A stretch of 51,960 nt of DNA from Acidovorax delafieldii (GCA_002377855.1 DFQQ01000027.1:133947-185906); one strand, 5' to 3'; shown: positions 40,933 to 49,741, counted from the stretch's first letter. Numbers and translations are program-made. The notes: generated by a model from the letters alone, not told the origin.

Positions 40933-41837
40933 CGCAGCCTGCTGTTGACCTGTTGGCGCCTGCGCACCTTGATGCCGTGGGCGAGAGCCCTGTGTGGAGC
41001 GTGGGCGAGCAAGCCCTGTATTGGGTGGACATTGAAGCCCCGGCCCTGCGCCGCTGGTCTGCGGCCGACGCGCAGATCACCAGCTGGCGTGCCCCGGAGC
41101 GCATTGCCTGCGTGGCCCTGCACGTAGATGGCGGTTTGATCGCTGGCATGGAGACGGGAGTGTTCCATGTGCGCCCCGGCGCTGCAGGCCGGCTGGACTG
41201 CACGCTGCTGGCACCGATTGACCACCCCGAGCCCGGCATGCGCTTTAACGACGGGCGCTGCGACCGCCAGGGCCGTTTTTGGGCGGGCACCATGGTGCGC
41301 GACATGTCGCTGGCCCGGCCTGTGGGCGGCCTGTACCGCACCGATGGCGCCGGGCTTTCTGCCCCACTGGTGCAGGGGCTCGTCACGCAGAACGGCCTGG
41401 GCTTCAGCCCCGACGGCGGCACGATGTACCTGAGCGACAGCCACCCTTCAGTTCAAAAGATCTGGACCCTGCCACTGCATGACGATGGCACCGTGGGCGA
41501 GCGCCGCCTGTTCGTGGATATGAAGGATCTGCCGGGCCGCCCCGATGGCGCCGCAGTGGATGCAGAAGGTGGCTACTGGATCTGCGCCAACGACGCGGGC
41601 CTGGTGCATCGCTTCACGCCTGACGGCCGGCTGGACCGCTCCATTCGCGTGCCGGCCAGCAAGCCCTCCATGTGCAGCTTCGGCGGCGCAAATATGGATT
41701 TGCTGTTTATCACCTCGATCCGCCCTGGCCAGCCCGTGGGTGAGGACGTTGCCCATGGTGGCGCGGTATTTGTGGCCCGCCCTGGTGTGCGCGGGCTGGC
41801 CGAAACCCCTTTCTCATCGACCACCTCGGGGCAATGA
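40929..41837 (+). CDS. SMP-30/gluconolactonase family lactonase (aldarolactonase, UxuL-like)
   Basis: A 302-residue six-bladed beta-propeller of the SMP-30/gluconolactonase family. Metal-site stretches are LDAVGESPVWSVGEQALYWV (Glu), RFNDGRCDRQGRFWAGTM (Asn/Asp), VTQNGLGFSPDGGTMYLSDS and LPGRPDGAAVDAEGGYWICA. In this context it most likely opens the galactaro- or glucarolactone made by uronate dehydrogenase to the linear aldarate, as UxuL-type enzymes do. It overlaps the udh stop by four bases, so translation is coupled, and the TRAP substrate-binding protein gene starts 23 bases after its stop. Confidence 0.88.
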   Translation: MTQPAVDLLAPAHLDAVGESPVWSVGEQALYWVDIEAPALRRWSAADAQITSWRAPERIACVALHVDGGLIAGMETGVFHVRPGAAGRLDCTLLAPIDHPEPGMRFNDGRCDRQGRFWAGTMVRDMSLARPVGGLYRTDGAGLSAPLVQGLVTQNGLGFSPDGGTMYLSDSHPSVQKIWTLPLHDDGTVGERRLFVDMKDLPGRPDGAAVDAEGGYWICANDAGLVHRFTPDGRLDRSIRVPASKPSMCSFGGANMDLLFITSIRPGQPVGEDVAHGGAVFVARPGVRGLAETPFSSTTSGQ

Positions 41838-41860
41838 CCCCTTCACCCAAGGAGACAAGC

Positions 41861-42838
41861 ATGAAATTTCCACACCTGCTGGGCCGCGTGACCGTGGCCA
41901 TTGGTATCGCGCTGGGCAGCTTTGCCGCGCACGCCACCGAGTTCCGCTCCTCCGACATCCACCCCGACGACTACCCCACCGTGCTGGCAGTGCGCCACAT
42001 GGGCGAAGTGCTGTCCAAGGCCACGGGTGGCAAGCATTCGATCAAGGTGTTTGCCAAGGGCGCGCTGGGTATCGAAAAGGACACCATCGAGCAGACCAAG
42101 CTGGGCGCCATCGCCATGACGCGCGTGAACGTCGCACCGATGAACAACATCTGCCCCGCCACCATGGTGCCGACCATGCCCTTCCTGTTCCGCGACAAGG
42201 AACACATGCGCAAAGTGCTGGACGGCGCCATTGGGGACGAAATTCTCAAGGACTGCGAAGCCCAGGGGTTTGTGGGGCTGGCGTTCTATGACAGCGGCGC
42301 ACGCTCCATCTACACCGCCAAGAAGCCCGTCAAGACCCTGGCAGATGTAAAGGGCATGAAAGTGCGCGTGCAGCAAAGTGACCTGTGGGTCTCGCTGCTG
42401 GAGGCCATGGGTGCCAACGCCACGCCCATGCCGTTTGGCGAGGTGTACACCGCGCTCAAGACAGGCCTGGTCGACGCTGCGGAGAACAACTACCCCAGCT
42501 ACGAAAGCTCGCGCCACTTCGAAGTGGCCAAGTACTTCAACAAGACTGAGCACTCGATGGCTCCCGAGATCCTGCTGTTCTCCAAGCGCGTGTGGGACAA
42601 GCTGAGCGCCGATGAGCAAAAGGCCATCCGCGCAGCCGCCAAGGAGTCCGTGCTGCACATGCGCAAGCTGTGGGATGAGCGCGAAGAGAAGTCGCTGGCC
42701 ACGGTGAAGGCCGGCGGCGCCGAGATCATTGAAGTGGACAAGGCGCCCTTCAAGGCGGCCATGAAGCCCGTGTATGACAAGTTCCTCAAAGACCCCAAGC
42801 TGCAAGACATGGTCAAGCGCATCGAGGCAGTGAAGTAA
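41861..42838 (+). CDS. dctP: TRAP transporter substrate-binding protein (DctP family)
   Basis: A 325-residue periplasmic binding protein with signal peptide (VTVAIGIALGSFAAHA, cut before TEFRSS). It has IHPDDYPTVLAVRHMGEVLS, FAKGALGIEKDTIEQTKLGA, the carboxylate-binding arginine region DVKGMKVRVQQSDLWVSLLE, and GEVYTALKTGLVDAAENNYP. It captures a carboxylated substrate for the DctQM permease; the linked udh and lactonase genes make D-glucuronate or D-galacturonate the best guess. AAGGAG before the ATG supports the start. A hairpin followed by T residues just after its stop may favour higher expression of this gene than of the permease genes. Confidence 0.92.
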   Translation: MKFPHLLGRVTVAIGIALGSFAAHATEFRSSDIHPDDYPTVLAVRHMGEVLSKATGGKHSIKVFAKGALGIEKDTIEQTKLGAIAMTRVNVAPMNNICPATMVPTMPFLFRDKEHMRKVLDGAIGDEILKDCEAQGFVGLAFYDSGARSIYTAKKPVKTLADVKGMKVRVQQSDLWVSLLEAMGANATPMPFGEVYTALKTGLVDAAENNYPSYESSRHFEVAKYFNKTEHSMAPEILLFSKRVWDKLSADEQKAIRAAAKESVLHMRKLWDEREEKSLATVKAGGAEIIEVDKAPFKAAMKPVYDKFLKDPKLQDMVKRIEAVK

Positions 42839-42861
42839 ACACCCGTCAGGGCTGGCAAGCA

Positions 42862-42891
42862 GGCTGCGGGGGTGTCTCCGCAGCCCTTTTT
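42862..42891 (+). terminator. Intra-operon terminator-like hairpin between dctP and dctQ
   Basis: GGCTGCGG (42862-42869) and CCGCAGCC (42878-42885) form a perfect 8-bp stem with an 8-base loop, followed by C and five T. It sits 13 bases before the dctQ ATG and could reduce read-through or protect the dctP message end. Confidence 0.75.
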
Positions 42892-42903
42892 GAAATCATC
42901 CGT

Positions 42904-43401
42904 ATGTTCAATCTCTACACGCGACTGTGCGCTTTCATTGCGCGCACCTGCCTGCAGGTCGGCGTGGCCGGCATGGTGCTGCTGGTGTGCGCGGTGCTCT
43001 ACCAGGTCGTGGGGCGCTATATCTTCAACGACACCCCCACCTGGGCAGAAAGCGGTGCCGTGCTCCTGGTGCTGTACGTCACCATGCTGGGCATGGCCGT
43101 TGGCGTGCGCGACGCGGGCCACATCGGCCTGGAATCCTTTTTGGTGCTGGCCCCCGAGTGGCTGCGCCTGAAGCTCGAAATTCTCATCCACGTGCTGGTG
43201 CTTCTTTTCGGGGCGATCATGGCGTGGAATTGCGGCGTGCTGGCCGAGTCAGTAGCCGACTACAAGATCCCCACGCTGGGCCTGTCCGAAGCCTTCAAGT
43301 ACGTGCCCCCCGCCATGGCAGGCGTGCTGGTGTCGTTGTTTTCGCTGGAACACATCATTGCCCTGGTGCGCGGCACAGAAGTCGAGCCCGCCTGGCACTG
43401 A
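42904..43401 (+). CDS. dctQ: TRAP transporter small permease (DctQ family)
   Basis: A 165-residue protein with four membrane helices (VAGMVLLVCAVLYQVVGRYI; AVLLVLYVTMLGMAVGV; LILIHVLVLLFG-like segment; MAGVLVSLFSLEHIIALV). The conserved NDTPTWAES follows helix 1. It pairs with the large DctM subunit. It starts 65 bases after dctP and is 36 bases before dctM. No strong ribosome site is visible before the ATG because the hairpin occupies that region. Confidence 0.9.
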   Translation: MFNLYTRLCAFIARTCLQVGVAGMVLLVCAVLYQVVGRYIFNDTPTWAESGAVLLVLYVTMLGMAVGVRDAGHIGLESFLVLAPEWLRLKLEILIHVLVLLFGAIMAWNCGVLAESVADYKIPTLGLSEAFKYVPPAMAGVLVSLFSLEHIIALVRGTEVEPAWH

Positions 43402-43437
43402 GCCCTTTCCCTTCAGACACCCACCGAGATTTTCATC

Positions 43438-44727
43438 ATGGCGTTGACCATTCTGTGCGTGAGCTTCACGCTGCTGTTGCTGCTGGGCGTGCCCGTGGCG
43501 TTTTCGATTGGCCTGTCCTCTCTGGCCACCATCCTGTACGAAGGGCTGCCCCTGGCCGTCGGCTTTCAGCAAATGATTTCGGGCATGAACCCGTTCTCGT
43601 TCCTGGCCATTCCGTTCTTCATCTTTGCCGGTGAAATCATGATGTACGGCGGCATTGCCGACCGCATCGTCACATTTGCCAAGAGCCTTGCGGGCCATGT
43701 GCGTGGCGGCCTGGGCATGAGCAACGTGCTGGCTTGCACACTGTTTGGCGGAGTCTCGGGCTCGCCCGTGGCCGACGTGTCGGCCATGGGCGCGGTGCTG
43801 ATCCCGCAGATGAAGAAAGAGGGCTACCACGCCGACTATGCCGTGAACGTGACCACGCACGCCTCGTTGGTGGGCGCGCTCATGCCCACTTCACACAATC
43901 TCATCATCTTTGCGCTGGCTGCCGGAGGCAAGGTGAGTATTGCGGCGCTGATCCTGGCGGGCATCGTGCCGGCCGTGCTGCTCACGGTGTGTAACCTGCT
44001 GGCCGCCTACCTCGTGGCGGTGAAGCGCGGCTACCCTGCCGGCACCTTCCCCGGTTGGGAAATCGTGTGGATTTCTTTCAAAGCCTCGGTTCCTGGCCTG
44101 GCGGTAGTGGTCATCATCATCGCCGGCATCCTGTCGGGGGCTTTCACTGCGACGGAATCGGCCTCGGTAGCGGTGGTGTGGGCGTTGTTCCTGTCAGCCG
44201 TCGTGTACCGTCGCCTGACACGCGAGCAGTTCCTCAAGGCGGCGGCCAAGGCCGTCAAGACCACCGGCACCGTCCTGCTGCTCATCGGCATCTCGTCCAT
44301 GTTCGGCTACCTGATAGGCCTGTATGGCGTGGCCGAGTTGACGGCCGAGGCCCTGCGTTCCATGAGCACCACCCCCTGGGTGATCTTCCTGAGCGTGAAT
44401 GTGATCCTGTTCGTGCTGGGCACCTTTTTGGACATGGCCGCCACCATCCTCATCTGCACCCCCATTTTCCTGCCCATCTGTCAGCAGTTTGGCATGACCA
44501 CCGAGCAGTTCGGCATCGTCATCCTGATCAACTGCGCATTGGGGCTGAACACGCCACCTGTGGGCACCACGCAGTTCATCGGATGCACCATCGCCGGTAT
44601 CTCGGTGGGATCGGTGATGAAGACGATCTGGCCGTTTTACGGGGCGTTGATTGCTGCGCTGATGCTGGTCACGTATGTGCCATCGTTTTCGATGTGGCTT
44701 CCCAATCTGATTCTCAAGACCGGCTGA
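43438..44727 (+). CDS. dctM: TRAP transporter large permease (DctM family)
   Basis: A 429-residue polytopic permease with about twelve membrane helices. Family stretches are FSFLAIPFFIFAGEIMMYGG, LFGGVSGSPVADVSAMGAVL, LMPTSHNLIIFALAAGGKVS, GILSGAFTATESASVAVVWA and LNTPPVGTTQFIGCTIAGIS. It carries sodium-driven substrate uptake with DctP and DctQ. It is the last gene of the udh-lactonase-dctPQM unit; a strong terminator follows 46 bases after the stop. Confidence 0.93.
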   Translation: MALTILCVSFTLLLLLGVPVAFSIGLSSLATILYEGLPLAVGFQQMISGMNPFSFLAIPFFIFAGEIMMYGGIADRIVTFAKSLAGHVRGGLGMSNVLACTLFGGVSGSPVADVSAMGAVLIPQMKKEGYHADYAVNVTTHASLVGALMPTSHNLIIFALAAGGKVSIAALILAGIVPAVLLTVCNLLAAYLVAVKRGYPAGTFPGWEIVWISFKASVPGLAVVVIIIAGILSGAFTATESASVAVVWALFLSAVVYRRLTREQFLKAAAKAVKTTGTVLLLIGISSMFGYLIGLYGVAELTAEALRSMSTTPWVIFLSVNVILFVLGTFLDMAATILICTPIFLPICQQFGMTTEQFGIVILINCALGLNTPPVGTTQFIGCTIAGISVGSVMKTIWPFYGALIAALMLVTYVPSFSMWLPNLILKTG

Positions 44728-44773
44728 TGTTTTGCTGAGGAGGTACGCCAGGGGACCTTTGTCCGCTGGCCTG

Positions 44774-44810
44774 GCGGGCGGGGGCCTTGGGCGCCCGCCC
44801 GCTTTTTTTT
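44774..44810 (+). terminator. Rho-independent terminator of the uronate/TRAP operon
   Basis: GCGGGCGGG (44774-44782) and CCCGCCCGC (44794-44802) form a perfect 9-bp GC stem, followed directly by eight T residues. It separates the TRAP genes from the DMT exporter gene that follows. Confidence 0.92.
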
Positions 44811-44883
44811 CTAGGATTGAGTTGTCCTTTGCCTTGGCAAGTAGCCTTGCTGATGCGGGACCATTTTTCTGAAAGACCGTTGC

Positions 44884-45813
44884 ATGGGTTCTTCCCGCTT
44901 TTCCGACCGAAAAATCGTTGTTGCCCTGGCGCTGCTGTGCTGCCTTCTATGGGGCAGTTCCTACCCTGCCATCAAAACCGGTTACGAGTGGTTTGGCATT
45001 GCCGCCCACGATGTGCCCACCAAGCTGGTGTTTGCGGGCTGGCGGTTTTTGTGGGCGGGGCTGGCCCTGCTGGCCTTGGCGCTGGCCACGCGTCGGCAGG
45101 TGTGGGGGCTGGGGGCGAGCGCAATGCGCCAACTGGTGGTGCTGGGGCTGGCGCAAACCACGCTGCAGTACGTGTTCTTCTACGTAGGCTTGGCCTATAC
45201 CACCGGGGTCAAGGGCTCCATCATGAATGCCACTGGCACTTTTTTCAGTGTGCTGTTGGCGCACTGGATCTACCACAATGACCGGCTGAGCCAGGCCAAG
45301 CTATGGGGGTGCGTGGTGGGGTTTGCGGGCGTGATGGTGGTGAACCTGGGCGGGGGTGCGCTGGACACGGACTTCACCCTGCTCGGCGAAGGCTTTGTTG
45401 TCATTGCGGCCTTTGTCCTGGCCGCTGCCAGCATCTACGGCAAGCAGGTGTCGCAGCGCATGGATTCGATGGTCATGACCGGCTGGCAGCTGGCCCTGGG
45501 CGGCGCAGCGCTGCTGGCCATCGGCTGGGGTTTTGGCGGCTCGCTCTCCGGCTTTACCTGGCAGTCCACCTTGCTGCTGGTGTACCTGGCGCTGCTGTCG
45601 TCGGCAGCGTTTTCGCTGTGGAGTTTGCTGCTCAAGCACAACCGCGTCAGTCAGGTCACCGTGTTCAATTTCTCGGTGCCGGTGTTTGGTGCGGTTCTGT
45701 CGGCCATTTTCCTGGGTGAAGCGCTGCTTGAATGGAAGAACCTCGTCGCCCTGGTGCTGGTGTGCGCGGGCATCTGGCTGGTAACCCGCGGCACCCAGCC
45801 CCGCCCGAAATAA
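44884..45813 (+). CDS. DMT-family (EamA) transporter
   Basis: A 309-residue protein with ten membrane helices in two EamA repeats. The first begins LALLCCLLWGSSYPAIKTGY, and the second around FVLAAASIYGKQVSQRMDSM; the end is FLGEALLEWKNLVALVLVCA, GIWLVTR. Such proteins usually export amino acids or other metabolites. Substrate is not inferable. It lies between a terminator and galM, which starts 10 bases after its stop, so the two are probably co-transcribed. Confidence 0.88.
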   Translation: MGSSRFSDRKIVVALALLCCLLWGSSYPAIKTGYEWFGIAAHDVPTKLVFAGWRFLWAGLALLALALATRRQVWGLGASAMRQLVVLGLAQTTLQYVFFYVGLAYTTGVKGSIMNATGTFFSVLLAHWIYHNDRLSQAKLWGCVVGFAGVMVVNLGGGALDTDFTLLGEGFVVIAAFVLAAASIYGKQVSQRMDSMVMTGWQLALGGAALLAIGWGFGGSLSGFTWQSTLLLVYLALLSSAAFSLWSLLLKHNRVSQVTVFNFSVPVFGAVLSAIFLGEALLEWKNLVALVLVCAGIWLVTRGTQPRPK

Positions 45814-45823
45814 ACTCGGGCAC

Positions 45824-46924
45824 ATGGCTTACACACTTTCACGCGATGCATTTCAACGAGAACTGCACGGCCAGAGCACCGACCTGTTCACTCTGCGGGG
45901 CACTGGCGGCATGCAGGTGGTCGTAAGCAACTATGGCGCGCGCCTCGTGCAGGTGGCGGTGCCTGACGGGCAAGGTGGCCTGGTGGACGTTGCGCTGGGC
46001 TACAGCTCCCTGCAGGGTTATCTGGACGGACAGCTTTCCATGGGAGCTTTCATTGGCCGCTGGGCGGGGCGCCTGCGTGCCGGTCAGTTGCATCTGCCTG
46101 GCGGCTGCACGCTGCAGCTGCCCACCAACAGCGGTCCGCACCATCACCACGGCGGGCCGCAAGGCAGCCGCTTTCAGGTGTTTGGTGTGACGGAGGTACA
46201 CGATGACGCCATGGTGCTCACCCATACCTTCCGCACCGAAGACGATGGCATGCCGGGCACCGTGCGCCTCACGCTGCGCTTGCAGGTCGCGCCCGACAAC
46301 GCGCTGCACATGGACTGGACGGCGGAGGTGGCGGATGCCCCTTCGGTGTTCAACCCCACGGGTCATGCCTTCTTCAACCTCACTGGTGCAGGCAGCGCTC
46401 TGGCCCATACGCTACAGGTGCCCGCCAGCCGTTATGTGCCCCTGGCACCCGATGTGTGCCCCATGGGGACGATCGATTCGGTGCAGGCTACCCCGTTTGA
46501 TTTTCGGCAGCTGCGCAGCGTGGCCCAGGCCACAACCACGCCCCATGAGCAGCTGGCATGCGCGGGCGGGCTGGACCATTACCTGGTGCTGGATGACGCC
46601 TTGGCGGCATCCGCCGTCCCCGCTTCGCCCGGCCTGCGCCTGGCTGCACAACTGGCCGATCCTGCTTCGGGGCGCACCATGCAGGTTTGGAGCACGGCCC
46701 CAGGCGTTCAGGTGTATGCGGGCCACGGGCTCAAGGCCGATGAGGCCCGCGACCTGGGGCGTGGGGCAGGGCAGGGCACCTGGCTGTGGCAGCCCGGCGA
46801 CGGCATCTGCCTGGAGCCCATGGAGTACCCCGATGCGCCCAACCACCCAGCCTTCCCGGTGCAGTGGTGGCTGCCGGGTGATGTGGTGCGGGGCAGCATC
46901 GTGTACCGGTTCACCGGCCCCTGA
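45824..46924 (+). CDS. galM: Aldose 1-epimerase family protein
   Basis: A 366-residue beta-sandwich mutarotase. It shows NYGARLVQVAVPDGQGG, GYSSLQGYLDG, the acidic-site histidines in SGPHHHHGGPQG and FNPTGHAFFNL (catalytic His), and the C-terminal GICLEPMEYPDAPNHPAFP in the position of the catalytic glutamate. It should interconvert alpha and beta anomers of hexoses. The residue pattern around NPTGHAFFNL differs from the classical NLTNHSYFNL but keeps the His. It starts 10 bases after the DMT gene stop, and its own stop is 11 bases from the convergent NorF-like gene. Confidence 0.88.
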   Translation: MAYTLSRDAFQRELHGQSTDLFTLRGTGGMQVVVSNYGARLVQVAVPDGQGGLVDVALGYSSLQGYLDGQLSMGAFIGRWAGRLRAGQLHLPGGCTLQLPTNSGPHHHHGGPQGSRFQVFGVTEVHDDAMVLTHTFRTEDDGMPGTVRLTLRLQVAPDNALHMDWTAEVADAPSVFNPTGHAFFNLTGAGSALAHTLQVPASRYVPLAPDVCPMGTIDSVQATPFDFRQLRSVAQATTTPHEQLACAGGLDHYLVLDDALAASAVPASPGLRLAAQLADPASGRTMQVWSTAPGVQVYAGHGLKADEARDLGRGAGQGTWLWQPGDGICLEPMEYPDAPNHPAFPVQWWLPGDVVRGSIVYRFTGP

Positions 46925-46935
46925 ACTGCGGGCGC

Positions 46936-47217
46936 TTACACACCCGTTGCGGCTTCTCTCCAGCCGCTCACCAGCAGGGCCAGGGGCGCCAAGGCGGCAA
47001 ACCCCAGCACGATGCGGTGAAACACGGGGCCTGCCCTGTGCGATTCGAGGAAATGTCGAACCAGCAGCAGCCCTTTGCCCCAGGCGATGAGGGCGATACT
47101 CGCGCTCATGGCCCAGCGACTCAGGCCGGCATGTGCCAAGTGGGCTGCAAACACGCTCAGGCATGTCAATGCCACCATGAGCAGCCAGGCGATCAGGGGT
47201 GGTTGGGGTCTCATCAT
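46936..47217 (-). CDS. Small membrane protein, cytochrome c oxidase subunit IV / NorF-like
   Basis: A 93-residue protein with three predicted membrane helices (LIAWLLMVALTCLSVFAA; WAMSASIALIAWGKGLLLV; RIVLGFAALAPLALLVSGW) and the charged link RHFLESHRAG. This is the layout of COX4/NorF-type small subunits (about 80-110 residues). It starts 18 bases after the NorE-like gene stop, so they form one unit. NorF is linked to nitric oxide reductase activity in denitrifiers; a heme-copper oxidase accessory is the alternative. Confidence 0.75.
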   Translation of the reverse strand: MMRPQPPLIAWLLMVALTCLSVFAAHLAHAGLSRWAMSASIALIAWGKGLLLVRHFLESHRAGPVFHRIVLGFAALAPLALLVSGWREAATGV

Positions 47218-47235
47218 GTGCCTTTGAATGGGTCT

Positions 47236-47859
47236 TCAAACCAGGGCATAAAACAGGGCAAAAATCATCAGCCACACCAGATCGGTGGCATGCCAGTAAG
47301 TGGCCAGGGCCTCCAGGCCGCGCACGTCCGCACGGGAGTACGTCCCCACCTTGGCGCGCGCCAGACACCAGGCCATGCCGCCCAGGCCCCAGCAGGCATG
47401 AAGAAAGTGGTTGATGGTGAGGTAGTAGTACACCACCACAAAAATCCCGCTGCCCGCGTCGATAGCGTGCGCCTGGTTCCAGCGCCACTCCACAACTTTG
47501 ATCAAGGGGTAAAGAAGCCCGATCGCCAGGGCTGCCCACTGCCATTGCATGGCGCGCCGGGCGTTGTCTTCCCGAAATGCCGCGATGGCCTGGGTCAGTG
47601 CGTAGCCGCTGGTCAGCATCACCAAAGTCACGGCCACGCCTCCCCATGTCCACAAGCGCGAGGCGCCTTCTTGAAACGCCTGCGGATGAAACCACCGGGC
47701 CACGAAGTACACGCTGAAGAACATCGTGAACTCGAGGTATTCCAGGCAAATAGCCACCCACATGCCTTTGAGCCCCGGTAGCGAAGGGCCTGCCGATGGG
47801 TTGGCCGGTGCGTCTGCCGGGGTTTCCAGTGCTGGTGTTTGCAAAGTCAAATGGCTCAT
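47236..47859 (-). CDS. Cytochrome c oxidase subunit III family protein (NorE-like)
   Basis: A 207-residue membrane protein with five hydrophobic helices, starting MSHLTLQTPALETPADAPAN. It has the subunit III features GMWVAICLEYLEFTMFFSVY, YYLTINHFLHACWGLGGMAW and TYWHATDLVWLMIFALFYAL. The short five-helix form paired with a small COX4-like gene is the NorE-NorF arrangement. No norCB or cytochrome oxidase catalytic genes are in the window. The start at 47859 is chosen because the upstream open frame (to 48252) has no homology. Confidence 0.83.
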   Translation of the reverse strand: MSHLTLQTPALETPADAPANPSAGPSLPGLKGMWVAICLEYLEFTMFFSVYFVARWFHPQAFQEGASRLWTWGGVAVTLVMLTSGYALTQAIAAFREDNARRAMQWQWAALAIGLLYPLIKVVEWRWNQAHAIDAGSGIFVVVYYYLTINHFLHACWGLGGMAWCLARAKVGTYSRADVRGLEALATYWHATDLVWLMIFALFYALV

Positions 47860-48242
47860 GGGCTCTACTCTCGTACCCCTCGCGTCTGGGCAGCAACCGG
47901 CTGGGCCGTCCCGCAAGCAACGGCGGTGATGCCACCAGAGACTGCCCAGGGTTGCCGGAAATGGCATTGAAGTGCGGTGGAATTGGGGCGAATGGGCACG
48001 CCCCCGCCGCTTGCGCGCCGCCAGGTGGAGGCCCAATTCCCTGTCATCCGCCCAAGTATCTGGCGATTGAGCCAGTGTGGGCCGTATCAGTCGGGTGGAT
48101 ATTGATGCGTAGCAGAACCCGAGACACCTGGGGGCGCGGCCCTGCGGATCCTGTTGGCGAGCTTTGCGTGTGATGCGCGCCAAGGGTCCTTGGCAAGTCA
48201 CCGCAAACCATATGCCCCAGCCAAAGGCACTACATTTTCGCC
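47860..48242. other. Divergent intergenic region with no recognisable gene
   Basis: These 383 bases separate the NorE-like gene from the DMT gene at 48243. I looked for a gene, an FNR/NNR-type TTGAT-N4-ATCAA box and a terminator and found none I would defend. Composition is as GC-rich as coding DNA. Confidence 0.4.
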
Positions 48243-49123
48243 ATGACCGCACCTCGCCTTCAGCGCTTGTTTCCCCTCCTGGCCGTTCTGGGCTCTGTCA
48301 CTGCGCTGGGCATTGGCACTTCATGGGCCAAGAACGCACTGTTTCCTGTCGTGGGCGCGCAGGGCACCACGGCCGTGCGGGTGGGCTTGTCTGCACTGCT
48401 GATGCTGTTGCTGTGGCGGCCCTGGCGCTGGCGCCTGTCGCGAGCGGATACCCAGGCCGTGGCGCTGTATGGAGCGGCGCTGGGCGCCATGAACCTCCTG
48501 TTCTACCTGTCCATCCAGACCTTGCCATTTGGCTTGGCCGTGGCGATTGAGTTTGCGGGGCCCCTGGCCGTGGCCATTTGGTCATCGCGCCGCGCGGTGG
48601 ATTTTGTGTGGGTGGCGCTGGCCGTGGTCGGTCTGGGGCTGCTGCTGCCGGTAGGGCTGACGGGTAGCCCGCTCGACCCCGTGGGTGTGCTGTATTCGGT
48701 GGGCGCGGCCGTGTTCTGGGCGCTGTACATCGTGTTTGGCAAGCGGGCGGGGCACCTGCATGCGGGGCAGTCGGTATCGCTGGGCCTGCTGGTGGCCGCA
48801 TTGGTGGTGGTGCCTGTGGGCGTGGCGCACGCAGGCGCAGCGTTGCTTTCACCGTCGGTGCTGCTGGTGGGGGTGGCTGTGGCCGCCATCTCCAGCGCGC
48901 TGCCCATCTCGCTGGAGATGATGGCTTTGAAGCGCCTGCCCAAGGAGGCCTTCGGCATCATGATCAGCATGGAGCCGCGGTGGCGGCCCTGCTCGCCCTG
49001 GCCTTGCTGGGCGAGCGGCTGAGCGCAATGCAGTGGCTGGCCATTGGCTGCATCGTGGCGGCGTCGATGGGCAGTGCCGCAACGGCCCGCAGGCCACCCG
49101 CAGCGCTGGCCCAGCCAGCCTGA
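48243..49123 (+). pseudogene. RhtA-like DMT transporter with a one-base frameshift near the 3' end
   Basis: The frame from 48243 encodes an EamA/RhtA-type transporter with ten helices (FPLLAVLGSVTALGIGTSWA; LGAMNLLFYLSIQTLPFGLA; ALPISLEMMALKRLPKEAFG). It then breaks at GIMISMEPRWRPCSPWPC and stops at 49022. A base missing near 48974-48978 (the sequence reads GAGCCGCGG where GAGCCGGCGG is expected) explains this. The +1 frame continues AVAALLALALLGERLSAMQW, then LAIGCIVAASMGSAATARR and a stop at 49121-49123. The repaired protein would have about 293 residues, the usual RhtA length. RhtA members export threonine/homoserine. It is either a sequencing error or a genuine inactivating mutation. Confidence 0.85.
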
Positions 49124-49329
49124 AGCAGGCTTGCCGGCACGGCAGTGCCTGCGTCCGGCCGCCGTCATCGGCAAAAGATGACACGGTGGCTGGCTGCGCG
49201 GCGCAATACTGACCGAGGGCTGGTGCGCGCTGGCGGTACCCGTGTGCCGCGCCGGCGCAGGCCCATCTGTTCAACGCCTGCGGCGACGTGCCCTGCACAG
49301 GGCTTGCGGGCCAACCCAGGAGCAATTTC

Positions 49330-49548
49330 ATGCGCGCAAATCCCCCGCCGCCCGAGGCCGAGGTCCAGGAGGCTGAACGCAAGATCAGCGGCATTCTGGA
49401 AGACTTGGAAGCTTCCACCGATTCAGAAGTAAAGGGCCTTGAATTGGAAGACGTGGTGGATACCGACCCTGCCAGCGGAAGGCCTGCGGTGCACCAGACG
49501 GTAGAGATCACGGTAGAGCCGCGGCCACGCCGACGCTGGCTCAAATAG
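49330..49548 (+). CDS. Small acidic hypothetical protein
   Basis: A 72-residue protein starting MRANPPPPEAEVQEAERKIS. The middle is strongly acidic and helical (EVKGLELEDVVDTDPASGRP), and the end is basic (EPRPRRRWLK). No known motif is recognised. AGGAG about ten bases before the ATG gives a good start; an in-frame ATG lies upstream at 49288 without one. It stands alone between the frameshifted transporter and the tRNA gene. Confidence 0.6.
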   Translation: MRANPPPPEAEVQEAERKISGILEDLEASTDSEVKGLELEDVVDTDPASGRPAVHQTVEITVEPRPRRRWLK

Positions 49549-49741
49549 CCATTTGGCAGGTTGCCCCGGCCGTTGCATGTGCACGAACCACACGCCACGC
49601 GGCGGCAGATGGCGCTGGTGTGTATGAAAGATGGCGGGTCACGTAGCCCAGTGCGTTGACCAGGATTGCTGTTTGCTACTTTTTTTGTAGCTGCATGCGC
49701 TTTGCGGGAGCGCGCTGGAGCAGTTTCTGCAACAAAAAAAC

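Noticed and set aside
46412..47935. 507-codon open frame on minus across galM, the NorF-like and NorE-like genes
   Set aside because: It covers genes with good family motifs in other frames and shows no homology itself.
47860..48242. Possible FNR/NNR-type box before the NorE-like gene
   Set aside because: No TTGAT-N4-ATCAA match was found. Half-site resemblances are at chance level.
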